From NCBI GenBank assembly GCA_030037885.1, contig JASHPU010000108.1, positions 1 through 47,315 of the forward strand: DNA of 47,315 bases, in the 5' to 3' direction. A model generated the notes under the pieces. The model did not search any database and was not told the DNA's origin. It saw only the letters and a list, made by a program, of their open reading frames with translations. This DNA is from Xanthobacteraceae bacterium (GTDB lineage Bacteria > Pseudomonadota > Alphaproteobacteria > Rhizobiales > Xanthobacteraceae). Shown one piece after another: positions 7,409 through 15,926 of this stretch (position 1 is the first letter of the stretch; every line of letters begins with the position of its first letter). Made by a program: the position numbers and the translations under genes.

Positions 7409-9220
7409 TCAACTGCGGCCGAACGGCTCGGCAGGCGCGATGTCGGCGAGCTTGAACTGCACGCGTTCCTCGCCGTTCCAGCGGTCGAGCGCGAACGTGC
7501 CGGCGGCGTGGACCTGCCGGCCGCGGTTTTGCAACAGCGCGGTGCCGAGTTTTTGGCTGGCGGCGCGAAACGCGATGGCGTTGACGGCGGAGCCGTCGCC
7601 CGATCTGAGCCGTACGCGTATGTGCGTCTGGCCGACTTCCTCGGCAAAGGCGATAGTGTGCGCCGGCAGCGCGATCAGCGGCTCCGGATTGCCCGAGCCG
7701 AACGGGCCGGCGCGGCCGATCAGCGCGACGAGTTCGGCATTGGCCGCGGCGGCGCTTACCGCGCCGTCGATCAACAGCCCGCTCGCGCGCCGCGCAGTCT
7801 CGACGTCAGCAGCGAGCGTGGATTCGAGATAAGCGCGCAGCGGCGCCAGCGTGTCCTTGCGCAAGGTGACGCCGGCCGCCATGGCGTGGCCGCCGCCTTT
7901 GATGAGCAAGCCGTCGGTCACCGCGCGCCGCACCGCGCGGCCGATGTCGACGCCGACGATCGAGCGTCCCGAACCGGTGGCGATGCCGCCCGGCTCGAGG
8001 GCGATGGCAAAAGCCGGCCGGCCGAATTTTTCCTTCAGCCGCGCCGCAACGAGGCCGACGATGCCCGGGTGCCAGCCTTCCGCCGCCGTCACCACCACGG
8101 CGCCGCGTTCTTCCAGGCCGAGCGCCGCCATCGCCTCGGCTTCGGCCTGCGCCACGGTCTCGATCTCGATCGTTTGGCGCTCGCGGTTGAGCCGGTCGAG
8201 TTCGGCGGCGATCTTGGCCGCTTCGGTCGGATCGTCTTCGATGAGCAGCCGCACGCCGAGATCGGCGCGGCCGATGCGGCCGCCGGCGTTGATGCGCGGC
8301 CCGAGCAAAAAACCGAGGTGCCAGGCTTCGGGCGGACCGTTGAGCCGCGCCACGTCCATCAGGCTGACGTGGCCGGCGCGCTCACGGCGGCGCAGCGCGA
8401 TCAAGCCCTTGGCGACGAAGGCGCGGTTGAGCCCGACGAGCGGCACCACATCGGCGACGGTGCCGAGCGCGACGTCGTCGAGCAGCGCCAGAAGATCGGG
8501 CTCGGGGCGCGCCGCGCTCCAAAAGCCGTGTTTTTCGCGCAAGGTCCGGTTGACCGCCACCACGGTCATGAACACAAGCCCGACCGCGGCGAGATGGCCG
8601 AGCCCGGAAAGATCATCGCGCCGGTTCGGATTGACGATGGCGGCGGCAGGCGGCAGCTGCTCGTCGGCCAAATGATGGTCGATGACGACGACGTCGACGC
8701 CGCATTTTTGCGCCTCGGCGAGCGGCTCGACGCTGGTCGTGCCGCAATCGACGGTGACGATCAGCGTCGAGCCACGCTCGGCGAGCGAACGCACCGCTTC
8801 GGTGTTCGGCCCATAGCCTTCGAACAGACGATCCGGAATGTAGATCAGCGGATCGAGACCGCATTGGCGCAGGAAGCGCGCCAACAGCGCCGCCGAGGTC
8901 GCGCCGTCCACGTCGTAATCGCCGAAAATCGCCGTGCGCTCGCCGCGCCTGACCGCATCCGCGATCCGTTCGGCGGCCTCCTTCATGCCGGCGAGCACAT
9001 GCGGATCGGGCATTGTGCGCTTGATGGTCGGATCGAGAAACGTCTCGACCGCATCGAGCTCGACGTTGCGGCCGGCAAGAATGCGCGCCAGCAGCTCGGG
9101 CAAATCGTGGCGCTGCGCGATCGCCAGCGCCTGCGCCGCGCCGCGCTCGTCGAGCCGGTCGCGCCACGCGCGCCCGGTCGCGGAATTTTCGACGCCGAGG
9201 AAGAGGCGATTCGCCGACAT
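7409..9220 (-). CDS. recJ: Single-stranded-DNA-specific exonuclease RecJ
   Basis: 603 aa. DHH-superfamily nuclease with FGDYDVDGATSAALL (about residue 100), the DHH motif VVVIDHH (about residue 179), and the DHHA1 motif GGGHAMAAG (about residue 442), followed by the C-terminal OB-fold region. RecJ degrades single-stranded DNA 5' to 3' in RecF-pathway recombination, base-excision and mismatch repair. The ATG at 9220 gives MSANRLFLGVENSATGRAWRDRL, the conserved family start; an in-frame extension to 9286 is not conserved-looking. Confidence 0.95.
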   Translation of the reverse strand: MSANRLFLGVENSATGRAWRDRLDERGAAQALAIAQRHDLPELLARILAGRNVELDAVETFLDPTIKRTMPDPHVLAGMKEAAERIADAVRRGERTAIFGDYDVDGATSAALLARFLRQCGLDPLIYIPDRLFEGYGPNTEAVRSLAERGSTLIVTVDCGTTSVEPLAEAQKCGVDVVVIDHHLADEQLPPAAAIVNPNRRDDLSGLGHLAAVGLVFMTVVAVNRTLREKHGFWSAARPEPDLLALLDDVALGTVADVVPLVGLNRAFVAKGLIALRRRERAGHVSLMDVARLNGPPEAWHLGFLLGPRINAGGRIGRADLGVRLLIEDDPTEAAKIAAELDRLNRERQTIEIETVAQAEAEAMAALGLEERGAVVVTAAEGWHPGIVGLVAARLKEKFGRPAFAIALEPGGIATGSGRSIVGVDIGRAVRRAVTDGLLIKGGGHAMAAGVTLRKDTLAPLRAYLESTLAADVETARRASGLLIDGAVSAAAANAELVALIGRAGPFGSGNPEPLIALPAHTIAFAEEVGQTHIRVRLRSGDGSAVNAIAFRAASQKLGTALLQNRGRQVHAAGTFALDRWNGEERVQFKLADIAPAEPFGRS

Positions 9221-9282
9221 GCCGATAACTTTAATGAAATCTGCGGAAACAGATGAGTATAGCAACGAATATGCACATCCGC

Positions 9283-9426
9283 TCATCCCCGCGAAGATGG
9301 ATTCTCATCGGTATTCAATTTGATATGGCTCGCATCGGGCGCCGGCCGCGCAGAGGGCAGAACCTCCAATTGTCTCGCCACTTGCGAAAAAGAAGACAGT
9401 ACGCTTTCCAATTTTGCATCGAACAT
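9283..9426 (-). CDS. Small hypothetical protein, 47 aa
   Basis: Begins MFDAKLESVLSSFSQVARQL. The start is preceded by a strong ribosome site (AAAGGGAGAAATT). Residues 1-20 form a plausible amphipathic helix, followed by a Pro/Ala-rich, charged tail. It lies 62 bp upstream of recJ on the same strand. Not recognised; translation is supported by the ribosome site only. Confidence 0.4.
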   Translation of the reverse strand: MFDAKLESVLSSFSQVARQLEVLPSARPAPDASHIKLNTDENPSSRG

Positions 9427-9641
9427 AATTTCTCCCTTTTTGACATCTGCTATTCTTGTTTCGCATACAGAGATATTGCACCACCTGCCTGCCGACCTTG
9501 CCGCTGGCTCCGATAAATCCATCCACGTTGATTCTTGCCAGCGGTCTCTCGAGCGTTACCGATCGTAACGGTCTGCATTGGCGGCTTCCGGTTCGGGCTG
9601 CCATTCGACATGCCCGCCATGGACCTCGATCGGCCGGTCGC

Positions 9642-10586
9642 TCAAACTCCAAACCAGGCCAGCAGGACGCTAAGCGTGACAAGCGACGCTGAGGTCGAAA
9701 TGATCATCATCGAGGAGGTCTCCTCGGTCAGCACGTCGAAGCGCTGCGCGATGACGAAGCAGGTCGAGGCCAGCGGCATCGCGGAAAGAATGACGATGAT
9801 GGCCAGCAACTGCCCGTGGATGCCGAAGAGATAGCGCGCGACGATCCAGCCGATCAACGGCTGGATGATCAGTTTGAGGAAGGTGAATACCGAGGCTTCG
9901 GAGAAGGCGATGCGCCGGACGTGGCCCGAAAAGAACAGGCCGGTGGCGACCAGCGAGCACGGGATGGCGGATCCGCCGAGCATCTCACACAATTTGGTGA
10001 CCGCGGGCGGCGGGGCGCCATAGGCCGCCGCGCACGCGAAGCCGACGACGAAGGACATCATCAGGGGATTTTTCGCCATCGCCCAGGCGATGCCGCCGAT
10101 CAGGCGCGCGCGCGACACCGCCTTCTGGCGCGAGGCCTCGATGAACAGCACCGTCATGCTGACGCCCACCACCGCGTTGACGATGGTGGCCATCACGGGC
10201 AGCAGCGCCGTGTCCTGTCCGAACGCGGCGATACACAGTGGAATGCCGATCATCGAGGTGTTGCCGCAAGCGCTGTTGAAACCGCGCACCGCCATGGGCG
10301 CCGGGCCGCCGCCGCGCCAGACGAGGCTGATGGTTCCCGCGATGGCGTAACCCACCAGCACCGCCACCGTCCAAGCGCCGAGAAAATGCGGATCGAGGAT
10401 TTGCGCGCGCGGCGTGCGCGCGATCACTATGAAAAGCAATGTGGGAAAGGCCAGATAGTAGACGTAGCTATTGAGGCTCTCCGCAAACGACGGCTTCAGC
10501 CAGCCGAACCAGTTGCTCAGAACCCCTGCGGCCAGCAGCGCGAATACCGGGAAGATGGCCTGCAGCAAGGTCGCCGTCGTCGACAT
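9642..10586 (-). CDS. AEC (auxin efflux carrier) family transporter
   Basis: 314 aa with about ten hydrophobic segments. The N-terminus (LLQAIFPVFALLAAG) and the internal GFNSACGNTSMIGIPLCIAAFG motif are typical of AEC/MdcF-type permeases, which move organic acids such as malonate or malate across the inner membrane. It lies 95 bp downstream of the lipid operon on the same strand, so it could export or import a related acid, but the gap makes cotranscription uncertain. ATG 10586 has an AAAGGA site just upstream. Confidence 0.85.
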   Translation of the reverse strand: MSTTATLLQAIFPVFALLAAGVLSNWFGWLKPSFAESLNSYVYYLAFPTLLFIVIARTPRAQILDPHFLGAWTVAVLVGYAIAGTISLVWRGGGPAPMAVRGFNSACGNTSMIGIPLCIAAFGQDTALLPVMATIVNAVVGVSMTVLFIEASRQKAVSRARLIGGIAWAMAKNPLMMSFVVGFACAAAYGAPPPAVTKLCEMLGGSAIPCSLVATGLFFSGHVRRIAFSEASVFTFLKLIIQPLIGWIVARYLFGIHGQLLAIIVILSAMPLASTCFVIAQRFDVLTEETSSMMIISTSASLVTLSVLLAWFGV

Positions 10587-10681
10587 CGCGGTCCTTTTTC
10601 ATACACCGTGATCAAGCGACCGTGCCCGACGCGTACCGCGCGGTGCGGCTCCAGCTTCGGCAGGTCGGAACTGCCGCGTGC

Positions 10682-11551
10682 TCAGTGCAGCCGCGCAGGT
10701 TCCAGTTTCCTGAACTGCAGGCGCAGCAGGCCCATGGTGCCGATGTGGAAGCCGATGGCCCAGAGTTGCAGGTATTTATCGTAGCGTGCGACCGCATCCT
10801 CGCCGATCAGTGCCACAGCCTCAAGCCGGCGCCTCAGCAGGCGGCGGCGCCATTCGAGGGAGGTGCGCGCGTAGTGGGCACGGTCGTTGCGCATCGATAC
10901 GATCTCGAACAGACGCTCGCTGGCGCTGGCGATCTCGGACAGACGCGGCAGGTCGGATTCCGGAAAGATCTGGCTGGCGAAGAACGGGCTGAAGTCGGCC
11001 CGAGTCGAGTTCTCGTACGCCATGGTCTGCAGCGACAGGCAGCCGCCGGGCGGGAGCCATTCATGGCAGCGGCGGAAAAAGCCGCGGTAGCCCTCGATCT
11101 TGTCCTTGGGCGATTGATCGAGCTTGGCGAAATGCTCGAAGGCGCCGATCGAGATGATGGCGTCGTAGGGTGCCGACGGCACGTGGTCGGACCAGCTTTC
11201 GACGTGCGCGTGGACGCCGGGCCATCGCTGCTGGCCGATGTAGGCGGCCTGCTCCTGCGACAGCGTCAACCCCGTGGCGCTCCGCACGCCTGCATTGGAG
11301 GTCAAGCGGTGCAGCGTCGACCCCCAGCCACAGCCGATGTCCAACACCCGGGCCTGGCCGCGCGCCCTCGACTTTTCGATATGGTAGTCGATCTTGGCCC
11401 GCTGCGCCGCCTCCAGCGTGTCGTGGTCGTCCCAGAGCGCGCAGGAATAGGTGAGGCTCGAGTCGAGCCACAAGGCATAGAAGCTGTTGCCGATGTCATA
11501 ATGGAATTGGATCGCTTTTGCCGACGCTCCCGGGTTCGGCAGCGTGCTCAT
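10682..11551 (-). CDS. Cyclopropane-fatty-acid-synthase-like SAM methyltransferase
   Basis: 289 aa. Motif I is VLDIGCGWGSTL, followed by GLTLSQEQ and SIGAFEHF, which are hallmarks of the CFA/mycolic-acid methyltransferase family that adds a methylene or methyl group to an acyl double bond. It lacks the ~90-residue N-terminal domain of E. coli Cfa (382 aa), so in length it resembles CmaA-type enzymes. It is last in a six-gene operon and overlaps the ACP gene by ATGA, so an ACP-bound unsaturated chain made by the two desaturases is a sensible substrate. Exact chemistry (cyclopropanation or methyl branching) cannot be told. Confidence 0.85.
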   Translation of the reverse strand: MSTLPNPGASAKAIQFHYDIGNSFYALWLDSSLTYSCALWDDHDTLEAAQRAKIDYHIEKSRARGQARVLDIGCGWGSTLHRLTSNAGVRSATGLTLSQEQAAYIGQQRWPGVHAHVESWSDHVPSAPYDAIISIGAFEHFAKLDQSPKDKIEGYRGFFRRCHEWLPPGGCLSLQTMAYENSTRADFSPFFASQIFPESDLPRLSEIASASERLFEIVSMRNDRAHYARTSLEWRRRLLRRRLEAVALIGEDAVARYDKYLQLWAIGFHIGTMGLLRLQFRKLEPARLH

Positions 11552-11838
11552 TGTGGCGCTCCCTCCATGCTTTCAGCCTTGATGCCTTCAGCTTCCATGC
11601 TCTCGGCAAGATAGCGCGACAGCGTGCTGATGGTGGGATAATCGTACATGGCGGTGGCGTCGAGATCTCGGCCGAGATGTTTGCCGAGCATGCCGGTGAC
11701 GCTGACCGCCGCCACCGAGTCCAGACCATAACGGTCGAAGCGCTTCGTGCGGTCCACCTTCGACGGCGGTATCTCCAGGATCTCGGCAATCAGGTCGGAG
11801 AGCCAGTTCTCAATGTCGTCCTGCTGTTGCTTGCTCAC
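11548..11838 (-). CDS. Acyl carrier protein
   Basis: 96 aa. A standard PP-binding helical domain with the phosphopantetheine serine in GLDSVAAV (Ser41) and a C-terminal YDYPTISTLSRYL helix, the pattern of PKS/NRPS-type carrier proteins rather than FabD-pathway AcpP. It has a short Glu/Met-rich tail. The start is GTG, overlapping the desaturase stop (GTGA); the stop overlaps the methyltransferase start. Likely loaded by the fatty-acyl-AMP ligase of the operon. No phosphopantetheinyl transferase gene is seen nearby. Confidence 0.92.
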   Translation of the reverse strand: MSKQQQDDIENWLSDLIAEILEIPPSKVDRTKRFDRYGLDSVAAVSVTGMLGKHLGRDLDATAMYDYPTISTLSRYLAESMEAEGIKAESMEGAPQ

Positions 11839-12803
11839 GGTTGTCTCGCTCCGCTGGTGGGTAGGTCAGAGTTCAGGTTTGTGAAGCGCGCATATTCGCC
11901 GGCCCGTACGACGTTCCAGGCGAGGCCGGTTTTCTCCAGCACCGCGACGACCCACCCGCTGATGTCGAGTTGATACCAGCGAAATTGCAGGATCGCCGCG
12001 CTCGGGAAGGCGTGATGGTTATTGTGCCAGGCTTCGCCGAGCGTGAAGACCGAGAGCCAGAGATTGTTGGTGCTCCGGTCTGGAGTCGCAAAGTCGCGCT
12101 GCCCGAAGATGTGGGTGAGGGAGGTGATGCTCCAGATCATATTGTGGCCGGCGTAGATGCGGATCAGGCCACCCCAGGCGAGCCCCTGCGCCGCACCGAT
12201 CCAACCGCCATGCACCATGGCGCCAATCGCCGCGGGAATGGCCAGTCCGACCGCGACCCAGACGAAGTAGAGGTCGTTGACCCGCGAGATGATGCGGTCG
12301 CGTATCAGGTCACGGGCGTAGAAAGCCGTGTTCGGCACCTCGTGCCCGAAGCTCCACGCCATGTACGAATGCCAGAAACCGGCAAGTTTGCCGTGCAGCG
12401 GGGTGCCATTCTCGAGCACGTAGGGCGAATGCGGGTCGCCGGGCTCGTCGGAATGCGCGTGATGGCGGCGATGCAGCGCAACCCAGAACTTGAGCGTGCC
12501 CTGCATGGCCATCGATCCCATGACGGCGAGCGCGACGCGAACTGGCGTCGCAGCCTTGAAGCTGCAGTGGGTGAACATCCGGTGGAACCCCACCGATATG
12601 CCGAGGCCGGCGATGATGAAAAACACGGCGAAGTTCGCCAATTCCGCCCACCCGGGCGGATAGCCGGCGACGGCGAAGCCCACAACCAGTAAGATGCCGG
12701 TCGCGCTCAGCACCACGACGGCGATGGCGTGGCGCTGCTGGACGCGGTGCAGGCGCGGACTTTCGAGCGTACGCGCAATCGCGGGTTTAGAAGTTGCGGA
12801 CAC
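11835..12803 (-). CDS. Membrane fatty-acid desaturase (delta-9 type)
   Basis: 322 aa from the GTG at 12803. The three histidine boxes of the di-iron desaturase family are present: HRMFTH, HRRHH and HNNHH, separated by hydrophobic segments (about four transmembrane helices). It lies between the ligase-desaturase fusion and the ACP gene. GTG 12803 has a GGGAG site 5-6 bp upstream; a longer in-frame TTG start at 12833 would overlap the previous gene by 47 bp. Probably desaturates an ACP- or CoA-bound chain. A JamB-like acetylenase activity is possible but not readable from sequence. Confidence 0.9.
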   Translation of the reverse strand: MSATSKPAIARTLESPRLHRVQQRHAIAVVVLSATGILLVVGFAVAGYPPGWAELANFAVFFIIAGLGISVGFHRMFTHCSFKAATPVRVALAVMGSMAMQGTLKFWVALHRRHHAHSDEPGDPHSPYVLENGTPLHGKLAGFWHSYMAWSFGHEVPNTAFYARDLIRDRIISRVNDLYFVWVAVGLAIPAAIGAMVHGGWIGAAQGLAWGGLIRIYAGHNMIWSITSLTHIFGQRDFATPDRSTNNLWLSVFTLGEAWHNNHHAFPSAAILQFRWYQLDISGWVVAVLEKTGLAWNVVRAGEYARFTNLNSDLPTSGARQP

Positions 12804-15483
12804 TGGGAGCTCCCGACGAAGGCTGCTGGCCAAGGGTGCTCGCGATCCGCTCCACGGAAACGGAACGCACGCCCTTCACCAGCGACAAACGCTCCAGCAA
12901 GCGGATGACGTAGCCGCCGATGTCGATCTGGCTGGCCCTCGTTGCGAAATAGGCCGACGAGGGAAATGCATGGTGGTTGTTGTGCCAAGCCTCGCCCAGC
13001 GTCGGCAATGCGAGCCAGACGTTGTTGCGACTGCTGTCCGGCGTGCGGAACGGCCGTGAGCCGAACATGTGCGTGACCGAGTTGATGGAGCTGGTGGCGT
13101 GGAAGCTGAGGAAGAGGCGCACGAAACCGCCCCACAGCAATCCGTCGATGGCGCCCCGCCAGGATCCGGTAAGCCATCCGCCGAGCACTGCCGGCACCAG
13201 CAAACCCAGAGCGACGACCGCGTAGTAGTGTTGGCTGATGCGCGACACGATGGGGTCGCGGATGAGATCCTTGCAATAGTGCAACGCATTCGACAGTTCG
13301 TGGGTGAACATCCAACCGACGTGCGCATGCCAGAACGCCGCCATGCCGCGCAGCGGCTCGCCATCGTCGAAGACGGGAGAATGCGGATCGCCCGGTGCGT
13401 CGCTGAACTGATGGTGCCGGCGGTGGTTGGCGACCCAATAGATCGGCGAGCCCTGTGCAGCCATCGCGCCCAGCACCACCAGCGCGGCCCGCACTGCCGA
13501 TCGCGCCTCGAAAGCGCGGTGCGAGAGCATGCGATGGTAACCCACCGTGATGCCGAGCATCGTGAGGACATACAGAACGGCCAGCAGCCACAGCGCCGAG
13601 GCGCTCACGCTGCCTTGGATTGCCGCACCGACCGCGGCGATTGCACCGGCAAGGGAGATTGCGGAAATGGTAAAGGCGTGAAGCCGCTGGGCCCAGCGCA
13701 GCCCCTCGCTGGAAACAGTCGGACTACGCAGCTGGCTGATCGTGGCGACGTCGCGGTGGCCGGACGTGCCGTCGTCATCCTTGCGCTTTGCTCGGCTGAC
13801 CAGGGGCAGCGTGCCGTCGATAAACGCCGCGCGGCAGGCGCGCCGCTGGATTTTGCCGCTCGATGTCTTCGGAATGGTGCCGTGCGGGATGAGGGCGAGC
13901 GCATGCAGCCGCACCTGATGGGCGGCCGTGATCGCCTCCACGACGTCGTCGCGTATTTGAGCCTCGTCGAAGCTGTCACGGTATTCGCGGCTCAGCTCCT
14001 GGACCACGACGAGGCGCTCCTCGCCGTCGGCCTCGACGGAAAACGCCGCGCCGCATCCGAGCCGGAGCGCCACATTGCTCGAATAGACCGTGCGCTCGAT
14101 GTCGTCAGGATAGAGGTTGCGGCCGTGAATGATGATGAGATCCTTGAGGCGGCCGGTCAGGTAAAGCCCGCCGTCGTGCATCAGGCCGAGGTCGCCGGTT
14201 CGAAGATAGCTGCCTTCGCCGACGCCATCGAGCGTCTTCACGAAGCTGAGCGCGGTCGCGGCTGGCTGATGCCAGTAGCCCTTCGCGATGCTCCGACCCG
14301 ACAGCCATATTTCTCCCACTTGCCCTTGCGGCAGCGGCACGAGGCGTTCCGGGTCGACGATGAAGATTCGCTGTCCCGACCATTCATGCCCGCAATTCAC
14401 CAGCGCGCGTGCGGTGGGCTCCTCGGAGAGAACGGCGCGGTCGCGTTCCAGCAGGACGCGATCGAAGCGAAGATTGGTTGGCGCGACGGAGTGACCTTGC
14501 CCCGAGACGAAGAGGGTCGCTTCCGCCAGACCGTAACAGGGATACATGGCCTCGCGCCTGAACCCCTGCGGCGCAAAGCACGCGCAGAAGGCGTCAATCA
14601 CTTCCGCCCGCACCGGCTCGGAGCCGTTGAACGCGACCTCCCATCCGCTGAGGTCAAGCGTTTCGCGCTCGGCGGCGGCGATCCGGCGCACGCACAGTTC
14701 GTAGGCGAAGTTGGGGGCACCGCTAAAGGTTGCACGGTAACGATCGATTGCCTGCAGCCACAGGAGTGGACGTTTGAGGAAGCTGGTGGGCGAGAGCAAC
14801 ACGCAAGTGACGCCGAGATACACCGCCTCCAACGCGTTGCCGATCAGACCCATGTCGTGGAACAGCGGCAGCCACGTGACGATTTTGGTGCGCCTCGGGT
14901 CATGACCAAAGGCCTCGGCCATCATTTGCAGGTTGTGTACGAGGTTGCCGTGGCTGACCATCACGCCCTTGGGCTCGCCGGTGGACCCCGACGAATACTG
15001 CAGGTACGCGATTGAATCGGGCGACGGCGCGGGCGGCCGCCACGACGACGACGACGCATCACGCGGGATGTCGGCGACGCGCAGCCAGATCAACGGTCCG
15101 AGGTCCGCAGGCATTGCCCGCAGCGTCGTGTCGCTCACGTCCTCTGTGAGGATCACGCCGGCTCCGCAGCTGGCCACGATGCTCGCCAGCCTGTCGATAT
15201 TTCGCGCGGTGTGGGCGCAAGGCACGCCGATTGCGCCGGCATACAGGCAGCCGAAAAACGCCGCGACAAAGTCGAGCCCGGTAGGAAAGACCAGCAGCAC
15301 GGGCGCGCCGGGCTGCACCATCCCCTGCAAGTGCGTTGCTATCGCGATGGCACGGCGATGCAGTTCACCGAACGTCAGGCGTGCGCACTCCGCTCCACTG
15401 CCGTCGAGCAGGATGTAGGCCGTGTCGTCCCCATGGCTGGCGGCGTGGTCGATAAGTATGTCGACCAGCGTTTCGCCCCGCAT
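12787..15483 (-). CDS. Fatty-acyl-AMP ligase fused to a fatty-acid desaturase
   Basis: 898 aa. Residues 1 to about 575 are an ANL adenylating enzyme of the FAAL group: YSSGSTGEPKGVMVSHGN (phosphate loop), TWLPLFHDMGLIG, YGLAEATLF and the C-terminal SGKIQRR. From about 600 to the end is a complete desaturase with boxes HRMLSH, HRRHH and HNNHH and its own membrane helices. FAALs form acyl-AMP and pass the chain to a carrier protein, here most likely the ACP encoded two genes downstream. The fusion would couple loading with desaturation at the membrane. ATG 15483 is chosen because MRGETLVDILIDHA is the FAAL start and it lies 5 bp after the thioesterase stop; the frame stays open upstream without family similarity. 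Confidence 0.9.
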   Translation of the reverse strand: MRGETLVDILIDHAASHGDDTAYILLDGSGAECARLTFGELHRRAIAIATHLQGMVQPGAPVLLVFPTGLDFVAAFFGCLYAGAIGVPCAHTARNIDRLASIVASCGAGVILTEDVSDTTLRAMPADLGPLIWLRVADIPRDASSSSWRPPAPSPDSIAYLQYSSGSTGEPKGVMVSHGNLVHNLQMMAEAFGHDPRRTKIVTWLPLFHDMGLIGNALEAVYLGVTCVLLSPTSFLKRPLLWLQAIDRYRATFSGAPNFAYELCVRRIAAAERETLDLSGWEVAFNGSEPVRAEVIDAFCACFAPQGFRREAMYPCYGLAEATLFVSGQGHSVAPTNLRFDRVLLERDRAVLSEEPTARALVNCGHEWSGQRIFIVDPERLVPLPQGQVGEIWLSGRSIAKGYWHQPAATALSFVKTLDGVGEGSYLRTGDLGLMHDGGLYLTGRLKDLIIIHGRNLYPDDIERTVYSSNVALRLGCGAAFSVEADGEERLVVVQELSREYRDSFDEAQIRDDVVEAITAAHQVRLHALALIPHGTIPKTSSGKIQRRACRAAFIDGTLPLVSRAKRKDDDGTSGHRDVATISQLRSPTVSSEGLRWAQRLHAFTISAISLAGAIAAVGAAIQGSVSASALWLLAVLYVLTMLGITVGYHRMLSHRAFEARSAVRAALVVLGAMAAQGSPIYWVANHRRHHQFSDAPGDPHSPVFDDGEPLRGMAAFWHAHVGWMFTHELSNALHYCKDLIRDPIVSRISQHYYAVVALGLLVPAVLGGWLTGSWRGAIDGLLWGGFVRLFLSFHATSSINSVTHMFGSRPFRTPDSSRNNVWLALPTLGEAWHNNHHAFPSSAYFATRASQIDIGGYVIRLLERLSLVKGVRSVSVERIASTLGQQPSSGAPSVRNF

Positions 15484-15488
15484 GATAC

Positions 15489-15926
15489 CTACCGCGTGCC
15501 GAGAATGCGGGCGGTCGCCGACGCCGTGGCCACGAGCTGACCGCTTTCGCTCATCAGTGATGCTTCGACGAAGCACACGCCTGCGGCTTGCGAGCGGATC
15601 CGGCCTTCGGCGATAAACTTCCCGGGCTTGCCCGGCCTCATAAAGTTCGACTTGATCTCCATTGTCGGCGCCGTCTGCCCGGGCTCCAGCGCGCACATCA
15701 CCGCAAGGCCCGCGGCGTTGTCCAACATCGCGCACATCATCCCACCCTGCAGCACGCCAGCCGGATTCAGGAATTCCTCGCGCGCCAGCATTTCGCCGCG
15801 GATGAAACCCTTTTCGCTGTCGTATTCGAGGGTCTTCCAACCCAACAGGATCGCCACAGGCGGGTGCGGCGCGCGTCCTTCGTGAATGTCGAGGAACGAC
15901 GGCACCGGCGCAGCATCGCGCGTCAT
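15489..15926 (-). CDS. PaaI-type hotdog thioesterase
   Basis: 145 aa. Hotdog fold with NPAGVLQGGMMCAMLDNAAGLAV, where the usual HGG of PaaI-like acyl-CoA thioesterases reads QGG and the acidic residue D follows, and a strand EIKSNFMRPGKPG. It starts with ATGA overlapping the oxygenase stop. It could release an acyl chain from ACP or CoA. In the isonitrile-lipopeptide pathway a hotdog protein (ScoD/FcoT) encoded next to an Fe/2OG oxygenase instead adds glycine to an enoyl-ACP; the neighbours here allow that idea but the sequence does not prove it. Confidence 0.8.
   Translation of the reverse strand: MTRDAAPVPSFLDIHEGRAPHPPVAILLGWKTLEYDSEKGFIRGEMLAREEFLNPAGVLQGGMMCAMLDNAAGLAVMCALEPGQTAPTMEIKSNFMRPGKPGKFIAEGRIRSQAAGVCFVEASLMSESGQLVATASATARILGTR

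Noticed and set aside
7397..9256. Long plus-strand open frame opposite recJ
   Set aside because: It is the Arg/Ala-rich antisense shadow of recJ, typical of high-GC DNA; no family signature or ribosome site.
13069..15015. 648-codon plus-strand open frame
   Set aside because: Antisense to the ligase-desaturase fusion; composition is typical of a shadow frame and no domain is visible.
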